A stretch of DNA of 64,000 bases from JASGTU01 sp963821815 (GTDB lineage Bacteria; Chloroflexota; Anaerolineae; Caldilineales; Caldilineaceae): assembly GCA_963821815.1 (NCBI GenBank), contig CAWGFG010000006.1, positions 744,001 through 808,000 of the forward strand, read 5' to 3'. The position numbers were made by a program, and so were the translations under genes. This document shows, in pieces, positions 45,412 through 53,994 of this stretch (the first letter of the stretch is position 1; every line of letters starts with the position of its first letter). Under the pieces are notes generated by a model. The model was not told the origin of the DNA. It saw nothing but the letters and a program-made list of their open reading frames with translations, and ran no database searches.

Positions 45412-46262
45412 TGGTCGTACTCTGCGCTTACTACTCTTCCATCCTGCCACTCATGGTCGCGTACAAGCTTGCCATGCGACAGGTGTAGCACACGGTCGGC
45501 GAGATTCGCCACATCTGTTGCGTGGGTCGCCATTAACAGCGTCTTCCCTGCGTCGCGCGTGAGTTCGAGCAGAAGACTCAATACGTCCTCGCCTGTCTCC
45601 TCGTCCAGGTTACCGGTAGGTTCGTCGGCAAGAATCAACATCGGGTCGTGAACGAGCGCTCTTGCGATGGCGACACGCTGTTGCTCACCGCCGCTGAGCT
45701 TATCGGGATAACTCTCAAAACGGTCCCCGAGTCCCACTCGATTCAACAGGCCTTTCGCATTGTCAAGTGCTGCAGAACCTGCGCCGGCAAGCTCCAGTGG
45801 CAGTGTGACGTTTTCGAGAACTGTGAGGGTTGGGATCAGATTGTAAAACTGGAACACGATGCCCATATTGCGTCGCCTGAATAGCGTCCGTTCACGCTCG
45901 TTCAGCGCGGTGAAGTCGATGTGTAACTCGCCATTTTGGAAGATAATGCTGCCGGATGTCGGTTTGTCAATGCCGGCGATCAGATTCAGAAGCGTGCTTT
46001 TGCCGCTACCGGACTTCCCGAGAAGACAAACAAACTCGCCGACATAGAACTCGCGATCCAGATGGTCCAGTACAAGCCGTTTCTGTCCCGCCTCGGTAAA
46101 TTCCTTGATCAACTCCGATAGCCGAACTAGCGCAGGTGCATGTCCGTTGCGCCGTGACGCTTTGTCGACATGTGGTACGCGCAAGCTGCTAGCCGCGGCA
46201 TGATTGTCGACTACATCGTCATGCGTTTCGGCGGGTGCGTTATCGCCATTCACACTACTCAT
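45408..46262 (-). CDS. ABC transporter ATPase (LolD/MacB-type)
   Basis: A 284-residue nucleotide-binding subunit. Walker A is GKSGSGKSTLLNLIAG, the Q-loop region is IVFQFYNLIPTLTVLENVTLP, the signature is LSGGEQQRVAIARAL, Walker B is LILADEPTGNLDEETG, and the switch His is in MATHATDVA. A 50-residue polar N-terminal extension precedes the core. The family partner is an FtsX-type permease, encoded immediately after with a 4-base overlap. It should power the lipoprotein/lipid export system of this locus. Confidence 0.93.
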   Translation of the reverse strand: MSSVNGDNAPAETHDDVVDNHAAASSLRVPHVDKASRRNGHAPALVRLSELIKEFTEAGQKRLVLDHLDREFYVGEFVCLLGKSGSGKSTLLNLIAGIDKPTSGSIIFQNGELHIDFTALNERERTLFRRRNMGIVFQFYNLIPTLTVLENVTLPLELAGAGSAALDNAKGLLNRVGLGDRFESYPDKLSGGEQQRVAIARALVHDPMLILADEPTGNLDEETGEDVLSLLLELTRDAGKTLLMATHATDVANLADRVLHLSHGKLVRDHEWQDGRVVSAEYDQ

Positions 46263-46603
46263 TGTTCAGCTTCCATGAAGCCACTTTTTCGACCACTACT
46301 TGTTCTGCTGGCAGATTATCGTGTTTTATAAGCAGTACTGTGTTTCGAGCACTAATTGACATCGCCATCTAAATAACCTTCACCGGTCTGTGCGCATTCA
46401 GTTGTGCGTAACCTTATCAACCTATACTCATGAGTAACGTGAACATAATAACGATTTACAGACTATAAATGTGTTGCGCCCATTACGATGTGGAAATAAG
46501 TCGTCCGTGAGCAGATGTACCGACGAGGGGTAGGCAGCCATTGAAACATCGTTCCTTGGCTTGCAGCACTTATTCCTCTATGATTTCACTATCTGAATAA
46601 CAA

Positions 46604-47560
46604 GTGGCGAATCCTATGTTTAACAGACAAACTCACATTACACTTACCTCCGTACAAGCCGAAACGATTCTGCAATCCTGGCTGAACCGTCCGGTGACTT
46701 GTACAGAGATTGTTCCGCTGAAAGGCGGCAAAATCAATACGGTGCTGCGGCTATCCTTCGACCAGCCGCCCTATACAGCAGTCATCAAGCTAAACACACC
46801 ATGTGACGGACCATATACCCTGGATAAAGAGGCGGCTATACTTCGGTATCTGCGTAAGAACACTCGTCTACCTTGCCCGGAACCCTACGCCGAAGAATCT
46901 ACGGGCAACCTCCTGCCATACTCCTACTTGCTGCTTGAATGTTTGCCCGGGGTCAATCTGCAGCAGGCAACCCAAGCAGGTCTGATAAGACCGTCGGATT
47001 TGGCCGACCTTGACCGCCAGTTGGCCCGCATCCTGATCGAACTGCACAGCCATACATGCATTACTTATGGAAAGCTAGATGAACAGGGAGTGCCTTGTTG
47101 GGCTGACTTGTTTGTTCCTCGCCTGCACGAAGTGCGTGCTCAGCCGGAGATTAGCCGGAGATTATCGCGCAGTGTACTAGCAGATGTGGATTACGCGATT
47201 TGTCGAGCGTCAGACATTCTGGCTAACCAAGGCGTACCAACGCTGGTACACGCAGATATTTGGTCGGGTAATATTATCGTTCAGCAAAACGATAATGGCT
47301 GGTACATTAGTGGGCTAGTGGATCCCGGTGCAGAGTACGCTGACGTTGAATTGGAATTGGCCTATCTCGAATCGTTCGACAGTTCGCGTCCAGCGTTCAT
47401 GGAAACTTACACAAGTCTCTACCCGTTGCGTTTAGAGTATGAAGTCCGCCGAATGATTTACTGGCTGCTCACGTACCTGATCCATGTATGGTTGTTTGGC
47501 GACCAGCGTTTTCTCGAATATACCGCCGCCGTGGCAGCTGAGTTACGGGGGAAGATATAG
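46604..47560 (+). CDS. APH-family phosphotransferase (aminoglycoside/choline/fructosamine kinase fold)
   Basis: A 318-residue small-molecule kinase-like protein. N-lobe nucleotide-binding features are PLKGGKINTVLRLSFDQPPYTAVIKLN, split around Lys, and YLLLECLPGVNL (hinge). The catalytic loop is LVHADIWSGNIIV (HxDxxxxN) and the metal-binding segment is GLVDPGAEYADVELELAYLE. The start may be GTG 46604 or ATG 46616; neither has a strong ribosome site. The family includes antibiotic kinases and metabolic kinases (fructosamine, homoserine, choline). Nothing here shows which, so it should not be read as a resistance gene. Stands alone. Confidence 0.85.
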   Translation: MANPMFNRQTHITLTSVQAETILQSWLNRPVTCTEIVPLKGGKINTVLRLSFDQPPYTAVIKLNTPCDGPYTLDKEAAILRYLRKNTRLPCPEPYAEESTGNLLPYSYLLLECLPGVNLQQATQAGLIRPSDLADLDRQLARILIELHSHTCITYGKLDEQGVPCWADLFVPRLHEVRAQPEISRRLSRSVLADVDYAICRASDILANQGVPTLVHADIWSGNIIVQQNDNGWYISGLVDPGAEYADVELELAYLESFDSSRPAFMETYTSLYPLRLEYEVRRMIYWLLTYLIHVWLFGDQRFLEYTAAVAAELRGKI

Positions 47561-48072
47561 CTCCACAACCAAAGCACCTGATCAAGCTTTCCTGCAGTCG
47601 GACAGATTATGATAACCGTAGCCCTTGATGGGGTACACGTTCATGGCTGCTCATGATCGATTTGGCGACCTGTGTTTCTGTCGGGCGCATGGTGCCCACC
47701 AATATAGCGAACCATCCCTAGTCGATCATCAAAATGCAGACTACGTGTATAGGAAAGGCCGTCTTATCTCAAGATGAAATAGTACCCGTTTCAGTCAGAG
47801 CTAATTATGTTCTCTAGCCGACAGATAGCGTGGTCATAATGCCAATATGCATGCAACCATTGCGCAAGAGCACACCACGCACGGTAGAACGAACCAGTAT
47901 GCTACTCCCCTGTGCTCGCCGCGTAAGAGCGACGTGACTGCGCCTATGCTCCGTTGTCGTCATTTTAAAGTAGCTGAATAGATACCGAAGCACTTGTAGG
48001 CAAAACCGGTTTAACTTGTACACGATATCCCTATCTTGAGCACATAAGCGGAGGTGCACCCACAACCCTGCA
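47561..48072 (+). other. Intergenic region between convergent kinase and HhH-protein genes
   Basis: About 510 bases. I see no supportable gene, strong hairpin or repeat. Confidence 0.3.
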
Positions 48073-48960
48073 TCAACTATTCTCGAGCTTCTTATAGTAG
48101 CGTTCGCATTCGGCTTCTCTGCCACGGACCACACGCTTGTCCTCTAGCGGACCTTTCGTAGCGGTCACAATTGTCGCCTGTCCGTCACTATTTTGGTTCT
48201 CGTAATATAGAACCACCCAATCGTAATTCATGTGTAGGTCGTGTGCAAGGGCAGTGTTGGAAAACAGAACGGTAAATTCCCATCCGTTGCGTGAGGAATG
48301 CATAATTGGTAGCCAAGCTTCATCGTCCGGATTGAAGCGTCGTGGCGCTATCTTCTTCAGTTTGCCAGCCTCTGCTCGCTCTCGGTATGCCTTGTCAACA
48401 TCGAGCAGGATACCGACATCAGGTCGCTCATTTTCATCCTGTCCAGTGGTTTCAGTACGCTGCTGGGCGCGCCGCTGTGCAGATGAACTCAACATGCCGG
48501 CCAGACTTGTACGTACGGACCGTAGGCGTTTTGTGCCAATGCCCTTGACGTCCTCCAGGCGGCCATCGTGAGCGGCCTGTTCCAGCTCCTGTAGCGTGTG
48601 AATCTCCAGTTCTTCGGTAATACGTTTGGCCAACTTTTCGCCAATGCCAGGAACTTGCTCAAACACATCTTCCGGTGACACCTCACCCTGAAGGCGGTCA
48701 AGCAAGTCGGATCTGCCCGTGGTGACGTATGATGAGATGAGGTGCGCAAGTCCCTCGCCAATGTCTGGCATCTCCTGCAACTTATCGCCATCTCCACTGC
48801 GGACGATATCGGCTACCGGTTTCTGCGTATCACGCAGTCGATTAGCGGCGTTACTATAGGCTCGCACCCGATGGGGATTCGCGCCTTGGGTCTCTAACAG
48901 AGCGCTGATACGGTCGAGTACCTCGGCAATATCGTCATTGCTCGGTTTGCCGTCAGTCAT
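48073..48960 (-). CDS. Helix-hairpin-helix protein resembling the N-terminal half of PolX
   Basis: A 295-residue protein. The N-terminal part (about 1-75) looks like the 8-kDa domain of DNA polymerase beta/PolX (NDDIAEVLDRISALLETQGA, NPHRVRAYSNAANRLRD). Tandem HhH motifs follow: LQEMPDIGEGLAHLISSYV, FEQVPGIGEKLAKRITEEL and VKGIGTKRLRSVRTSL. The PolX palm, thumb and PHP phosphoesterase parts are absent. Instead a linker leads to a C-terminal domain (about 185-290: KIAPRRFNPDDEAWLPIMHS, WEFTVLFSNTALAHDL, DWVVLYYENQ) found in similar stand-alone proteins. Likely a DNA-binding or repair factor. It lies just downstream of the uracil-DNA glycosylase gene on the same strand. Confidence 0.8.
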   Translation of the reverse strand: MTDGKPSNDDIAEVLDRISALLETQGANPHRVRAYSNAANRLRDTQKPVADIVRSGDGDKLQEMPDIGEGLAHLISSYVTTGRSDLLDRLQGEVSPEDVFEQVPGIGEKLAKRITEELEIHTLQELEQAAHDGRLEDVKGIGTKRLRSVRTSLAGMLSSSAQRRAQQRTETTGQDENERPDVGILLDVDKAYRERAEAGKLKKIAPRRFNPDDEAWLPIMHSSRNGWEFTVLFSNTALAHDLHMNYDWVVLYYENQNSDGQATIVTATKGPLEDKRVVRGREAECERYYKKLENS

Positions 48961-49064
48961 ATATTTGTACGCTCCCTAGAATTAAGGCTGCACACTGGAT
49001 GAGCGAATTCCGTGAGGATTTATGACGCTGTTTCAGCCTGCGCCACATTCGCTGCTTGTGCGTT

Positions 49065-49664
49065 TTATGTGAGCGCCTGCAGCTCTTTAATGTCTTTCTT
49101 CATGACGTCATCAAGGCTTGAATTGTAGAATGCGGCTGCAGGATGATACATGGGCAAAAGAGTAACGTCGCCGTATGGTGCATGCGCCTCAATCGGCACG
49201 CCGTGCACGTCGCCAAGAGGGCTGCCTTTTTGGGGCAACTCAAACTGCCGCAGCATCGTTTCAGTGGCGACGCTTCCTAACGTAACGATAACGGTAGGCT
49301 CAACAATCCGAAGCTGTTGATCTAAGAAAGGCATGTACAACTCTATCTCTTCTGCTCTCGGATTGCGGTTCTCCGGGGGACGGTCTTTAACAATGTTCGT
49401 AATATACACCTCGTCGCGCTTCACACCGATAGACTCAAGGAGTTCATCCAATACTTGTCCGGCTCTTCCCACGAACGGGCGGCCTGATTTCGCCTCCTGT
49501 TCACCTGGAGCCTCTCCGATCAGCATCACTCGCGCATCGGCATCGCCTTCACCAAATACTGCTTGATAACCATTTTGCTTTCGGAACTCATAGAGCTCAG
49601 AGCCATGGAAATCCCGAACCTTTTGCGCCACTTTGTTCAGTTGGCTTTCTTTGTCTTCCTGCAT
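49065..49664 (-). CDS. Uracil-DNA glycosylase, family 4-like, without Fe-S cysteines
   Basis: A DNA repair enzyme removing uracil, 199 residues from the preferred ATG at 49664 (an in-frame ATG at 49706 is possible). The catalytic motifs are intact: VMLIGEAPGEQEAKSGRPFVGRAG, LLESIGVKRDEVYITNIVK, NRNPRAEEI and LLPMYHPAAAFYN (second motif His). The four Cys that bind a 4Fe-4S cluster in family 4 are all absent; the whole protein contains no Cys. The typical VKCRPP is VKDRPP, and the usual CxPxLxxQ is MPFLDQQ. It is either a cluster-free branch or has a different activity. It probably forms a repair pair with the HhH protein gene that follows. Confidence 0.87.
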   Translation of the reverse strand: MQEDKESQLNKVAQKVRDFHGSELYEFRKQNGYQAVFGEGDADARVMLIGEAPGEQEAKSGRPFVGRAGQVLDELLESIGVKRDEVYITNIVKDRPPENRNPRAEEIELYMPFLDQQLRIVEPTVIVTLGSVATETMLRQFELPQKGSPLGDVHGVPIEAHAPYGDVTLLPMYHPAAAFYNSSLDDVMKKDIKELQALT

Positions 49665-49914
49665 CGCCCTGCTAGTCCTCCCATAAGATCGTACAGAATG
49701 AACCACGAACCACTATCGCAGGCTGTCCTATTTCAGAGCCGGCGAATTCACTGCCTAGCTAGTGATGCTACACTCTACCGGTTCGACGTCCGGCAACGCC
49801 TGCTGAGGTTAATCATCTGGCGTTGAACATGTGATGATATCCGGTTCGTCATGAACGTGTTGCACCTCAGGCTTAGCAGTCCAGTGCGGCTCGAACAGTG
49901 ATAAATACGTATAA

Positions 49915-50403
49915 TTAAGAAACATCCGCATCGTTATGTTGCTGACTGGCATCTGCTAGATCGCGCACCGATTTTAAAGACTGCTCAAAGAACATCTTGA
50001 AACTGCGCAAATCATTCCGCAGTCGCTCATCAGGATTGCCAAAGAGTTTGGCGACCGCACTGCCAATAGCGCCGCGGGGCGGGACATACTGAACTGTCGC
50101 CGTGATCTGTACTTCATCCTGCGGCAACTCTTTGAACGTTACCTGACCGTTTACCTTTAAGTCACCGTCCACGCTCTTCCAGGCTATGCGGCTGTCCTCT
50201 TCTCTTCTTGTGGTGATTGCAACCCACTCAAAGCTAGTCTTTGCCGGACCCTTCATCACCCAGTGGGACTCATCGTCACCTGTTAGCGTGACGGACTCGA
50301 TATCTTTCATAAACTGAGGGAAATTGCTGAAGTCCGCCCAAAGACTATATACGTCATGGACATCACCCTTCACGATGATGCTTTCCGTTACCTTGTCTGT
50401 CAT
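49915..50403 (-). CDS. SRPBCC-family (polyketide cyclase/START-like) protein
   Basis: A 162-residue single-domain protein of the SRPBCC fold. Family wording: DVHDVYSLWADFSNFPQFMK, DIESVTLTGDDESHWVMKGP, WVAITTRREEDSRIAWKSVD and EVQITATVQYVPPRGAIGSAVAKLFG, typical of the cyclase/dehydrase subgroup often found in stress-response neighbourhoods. ATG at 50403 is preferred because GGAG lies about 10 bases upstream. It probably binds a hydrophobic ligand; no catalytic residue can be named. Confidence 0.85.
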   Translation of the reverse strand: MTDKVTESIIVKGDVHDVYSLWADFSNFPQFMKDIESVTLTGDDESHWVMKGPAKTSFEWVAITTRREEDSRIAWKSVDGDLKVNGQVTFKELPQDEVQITATVQYVPPRGAIGSAVAKLFGNPDERLRNDLRSFKMFFEQSLKSVRDLADASQQHNDADVS

Positions 50404-50493
50404 GATATACAGCTCCATTTCTACGTATCTACGACTACATACTCACTTCTAGACGCCAGATAGTCACTTATGTGCCACCGGCGTATCACGTGC

Positions 50494-50685
50494 TCAATGC
50501 GGATTGTCCGTAAGTTGCTGCCGATCCAGCGCCTTTTCAACGCCTTCGTTACCTGCGCAGTATGCGCAACAATGGATCACGCCGTTTTCCTTCATGGTAT
50601 GACCGATGATGCGGCAACTACGATGACCACAGGCAGACTGCAATTGATCGATAGCACATCCGAATCCGTCGAAGAAATGCGTCTC
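50494..50685 (-). pseudogene. Small Cys-rich protein gene or its remnant
   Basis: An open frame of 63 codons reads CRIIGHTMKENGVIHCCAYC near its centre, then AGNEGVEKALDRQQLTDNPH at the end. The C-x5-H ... H-C-C-x-x-C pattern looks like a real metal-binding motif that I have seen in small bacterial proteins but cannot name. No good start codon exists upstream; the only ATG lies inside the motif (50595). A plausible start at about 50700 is in a different frame. This fits a frameshifted gene. The surrounding gap (50419-50939) contains nothing else. Confidence 0.4.
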
Positions 50686-50939
50686 TCACCCATCCAAAAT
50701 GATCTAGAAGATTCATCACGGCAGTTACCGCAAATTATTCAATTAGCCACAGCTATCCAGCATTAATGCTGAACGCAACAATGGCGTTTTTGAGGAATCT
50801 AGTATAGGCAATGACACCATTTCTTGCCGTGTTCAGGTTCGCGATGACTCAACTAGATATTATCGGAGTAGGTCGGCAGAAATATATGTGCCGTGATGTA
50901 CACTAGGCATACATAACCGCGTCCAGTTATTGGTACAGG

Positions 50940-52289
50940 TTAGACACCCCATGGATAGAGTTCAGGCGGCCTATCTGTTTCTGGCTCTGGGTGAAGCGGA
51001 TGCAGCGCCTCCGTCCGATCTAGGTAAAGCAGCGCATCGTAGCGCGCTGGCAGAACGGTGGGCACGTAATTTCCCGAATCCCGCTCGGGGTCATAGATGA
51101 CTCCAATTGCACGGTGTCCCCTTGTTGCCATCGCCTGTGCATTGGCTCGCATATCGTCCATTAAAATAAGCCGATCCCCCTGATATGCTTCGTGGAGTAT
51201 GTTTTCCCAACTTCCCTCTTTGCCGTCTGGGACGTCCATCTTCTGCATGGATGCACCCCATTCGCTGCCTGCGATCACGCGTCCGCTATTGCTTCCGAAA
51301 CCGATAAGCACTACGTCATCCTGTGCATTATTCTCACGCATCAGTTGCCCCACATTGACCATACCGCCTCCAGCCATGTCAGTTGCGCGCGCGTCACCTA
51401 CATGCGTATTGTGTTCCCAGACTACCGCCTTAGTCGCACCGTACGGGTTCATGCTTTGGTGATGATCCATAAGCCGCTCCAGAGTATCCACCATATGTCT
51501 ATCGCGCACATTCCAAGAAGCGGCGCCTCCACTTACCATCGTGCGATAATACCGTTCTGCCTCGACCGCGACACGCGCATTCTGTTCCGCATCGAAGGCA
51601 GCTTCGGGATCGCCCGGATAGCGTTGAGCGTTGCGTCGAACCTCCGAGAGCAATTCGATCACTTCGGACTCACAGGACTCTGGTACAAGGCTTGTGTGCC
51701 AGGCATAGGATTGAGCGTCCTCGCCATAGGGTTCAAAACAGAGATAGGCGTGTCGCGCTGCTTCCAGAGCATCCGGTGCGTTGTCGCTCAAGTACTCAAT
51801 GATGCTCGACATCGATTCCCACAAGCTGTAGACATCGATCCCGTAGAAGCCGACCTGAGCAGCACCTTCCCGACCAGACTCTTGATTGTAGCTCTCCAAC
51901 CACTCAGCGAAGGCGACAACTTCCCAGTTCGCCCACATCCATGTCGGCCAACGGTCGAACGTCTGGAGTACATCGAACGCAGAATCACCCGCGTTCGGGT
52001 AGTTTTTGACGTAGCGGTTCACGTTATAGCAGTCGGGCCAATCTCCTTCTACGGCGACAAAAGAAAAACCATGTTCGGCAATGAGACGTCGAGTCAGCTG
52101 AGCTCGCCATATGTAGAAATCTGAAGTTCCATGCGAAGCCTCGCCAATCAGGACGAGTATTGCGTCGCCAATCCGGTCGATGAGCGGATCAAGATCTTCA
52201 TCCCGCTGCAGTTCATGACCCATATTTCGGACCGCTGAAACCAGTTCCTCTGTCGCTTGCTTGCTACCGCTTATCAGTTTGTCTTCCAT
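50940..52289 (-). CDS. Erythromycin esterase family protein (EreA/B-like hydrolase)
   Basis: A 449-residue protein of the erythromycin-esterase superfamily. Hallmarks are DAILVLIGEASHGTSDFYIW, RRLIAEHGFSFVAVEGDWPD, WANWEVVAFAEWLESYNQ and AVVWEHNTHVGDARATDM (EHNxHxG). ATG at 52289 follows AGGAGGACAAAT and is far better than an in-frame ATG at 52406. It overlaps the 3' end of a broken dienelactone hydrolase gene by 26 bases. In many bacteria this esterase homologue follows a phosphoribosyltransferase/dienelactone-hydrolase gene as a conserved pair of unknown role, so macrolide resistance should not be assumed. Confidence 0.9.
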   Translation of the reverse strand: MEDKLISGSKQATEELVSAVRNMGHELQRDEDLDPLIDRIGDAILVLIGEASHGTSDFYIWRAQLTRRLIAEHGFSFVAVEGDWPDCYNVNRYVKNYPNAGDSAFDVLQTFDRWPTWMWANWEVVAFAEWLESYNQESGREGAAQVGFYGIDVYSLWESMSSIIEYLSDNAPDALEAARHAYLCFEPYGEDAQSYAWHTSLVPESCESEVIELLSEVRRNAQRYPGDPEAAFDAEQNARVAVEAERYYRTMVSGGAASWNVRDRHMVDTLERLMDHHQSMNPYGATKAVVWEHNTHVGDARATDMAGGGMVNVGQLMRENNAQDDVVLIGFGSNSGRVIAGSEWGASMQKMDVPDGKEGSWENILHEAYQGDRLILMDDMRANAQAMATRGHRAIGVIYDPERDSGNYVPTVLPARYDALLYLDRTEALHPLHPEPETDRPPELYPWGV

Positions 52290-52752
52290 ATTTGTCCTCC
52301 TCGTATGTACAGTCGAAGAGATGGGCACGAAACCATTCGCGCGCCAAGCCCGCCACCTGTTCCAGGGCGCCGGGCTCTGCAAAGAGACGAATAGCACCAG
52401 GAACAACTGTTAGTTCCGTTTTGAAATTCAGCTTGTAGAGAGCTTTTTGATTCACCTCTCTGACGGAAGTATCATGTCCGCCCACAACAAGGAGAGTCGG
52501 AGCGCATAAACGAGGCAGCGCTTCCATCACAAGATCAGGACGAGCTCCTCTTGAAACGATCGCGCCGATGTGCTGAGGTCGCTCGGCGGCGGCGATCATG
52601 CAACCGGCGGGAACGGGTGCTCGAACCGCTAGACCATCAATCCTACCGGCTAGCTGTAGCAGAACTGTCGTTATTGCGATGGCTGACCCAGACGTAGTAA
52701 GTACGAAATTGGCCGGACGTGCACAGGTACTTACTGAATGGTTATGTGTCAT
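52264..52752 (-). pseudogene. Broken alpha/beta hydrolase (dienelactone hydrolase family)
   Basis: A 162-codon frame whose C-terminal half is clearly family-like: AAAERPQHIGAIVSRGARPD, LPRLCAPTLLVVGGHDTSVREVNQKAL and VPGAIRLFAEPGALEQVAGL. The N-terminal half is short and scrambled, and the nucleophile segment (usually GxFGASTGAAAAL) is missing, with PVPAGCM joining directly to IAAAERP. The triad His of PGATHLF is Arg (PGAIRLF). About 70-80 residues of a normal protein are lacking. It still has a ribosome-site-like GGAAG before the ATG and overlaps the esterase gene. Probably a decaying gene. Confidence 0.6.
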
Positions 52753-52770
52753 CTTCCGGCTCCATCGGCA

Positions 52771-53124
52771 TTAACGTGCCGAATCCGGATTATCCCGCTG
52801 TTCCACGTGTGCTGGCGGATGCGTAGCCTCAACGGCAGTGAACGGCTCGATAATTTCGTATCGATGACGTGCACCACGCGGCACAATCCACGAATCGCCG
52901 GCTTCCAGAATCACGGTCTGTTGTTCAGAATGAAGCTTGGCGCGACCTTTCAGCACGTATCCCACAGTTTCATAATCGCGAGTGTGTTCATCGAGTTGAA
53001 TATCCGAACCGACCGCGTCCCACAAGCGCATAGAGACTGTTAAGCCGGAAGCCAAATATTTCTGACCCATCGCTCCGGTCGGAGATTGTGTGGAATCTAT
53101 TTTCTTGATCGTTGTATCCGTCAT
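52771..53124 (-). CDS. Small cupin-domain protein
   Basis: A 117-residue single cupin. The two beta-barrel motifs are visible: DEHTRDYETVGYVLKGRAKL (cupin motif 1 with one His and Glu) and ILEAGDSWIVPRGARHRYEI (motif 2 with a terminal His). GGAGAACCAATA precedes the ATG. It ends 18 bases before the broken dienelactone hydrolase frame, so the three genes look like one unit. Enzymatic or sensory role unknown. Confidence 0.85.
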   Translation of the reverse strand: MTDTTIKKIDSTQSPTGAMGQKYLASGLTVSMRLWDAVGSDIQLDEHTRDYETVGYVLKGRAKLHSEQQTVILEAGDSWIVPRGARHRYEIIEPFTAVEATHPPAHVEQRDNPDSAR

Positions 53125-53994
53125 TATTGGTTCTCCTATCAGCTAGACCATCTCAATGAGAGCTTCTTTGCGGACTAAATCGCGCACTCTGTTACGCATT
53201 GTCAGCAGTTTTTTCATTCAGATCCAATTCTGTAATCCTTTCAGTGTTGCGACCGTCTGCCAAACGTAGGTTCGTACCTCACAATGTATGTGGCACTGAA
53301 CCCACTTCTCGATTTTATCGTCTGCTACCCCGGCCGGTCGATCACTCTACTGACACCGATAGCAACATGATGGTCTGATCGCAAACCCGGTTGCAGCAAA
53401 ATCTAATCGGCAGCGCAACTGAACATCGCTGTTGGTACACAGAGACTGCCCAACAGGCTATTCACTAGAGGCGCCTCTCCGTACAGCTATCAAGAGAGCC
53501 TAACCTCTTTCCATCGACTAGTCCTGTCTACTGCTCAGCCGAATCTTACGCTTCCACCATGGCGAATGTAAATGGTCTGTCCATCTTCGCGCTTTCAAGC
53601 GCGGAAAGCTATGCTTCTTTACAAGATGAGGGGTATATCGCGGATACATCCTTGGTGGTTTTTCGAAGAGTTTTATCAACGATGCGGTTGCTGTATAGAA
53701 CCATGCTCATTCATTTGGAAGTGTATCTGAAGATAGACCAGTAACTGTATAGTTTCCTATTCCGTTCTGGCACCGAATGGGTATCATGATGAATAGCCAG
53801 TTACTGCGTTCAAATCCCCACCGAAGCTTGTGTAGCAATTCAGCATGAATAGACGAAGAAGCTGGAGAAATAACTTGGCCTACAAATTGTCAAGAACATC
53901 GGATACGCTGAATGAGGTGCTCACACGTTGACTGGACAAAGGCACTAGGTGGCTAAGTCGTTTCTTCCATGAGCAAGAATACGAGGTACAAACC
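53125..53994 (+). other. Gene-poor intergenic region
   Basis: About 870 bases between divergent genes. A 61-codon open frame at 53559-53744 has no recognisable features and no ribosome site and is not called. No strong hairpins or repeats seen. Confidence 0.3.

Noticed and set aside
46604..47560. Aminoglycoside resistance gene
   Set aside because: Only the general APH kinase fold is supported; the motifs do not single out a resistance enzyme.
51192..52124. 310-codon open frame on the plus strand
   Set aside because: It is antisense to the erythromycin-esterase homologue, whose family motifs and ribosome site are clear. The plus-strand translation is His/Arg/Cys-rich without any motif.
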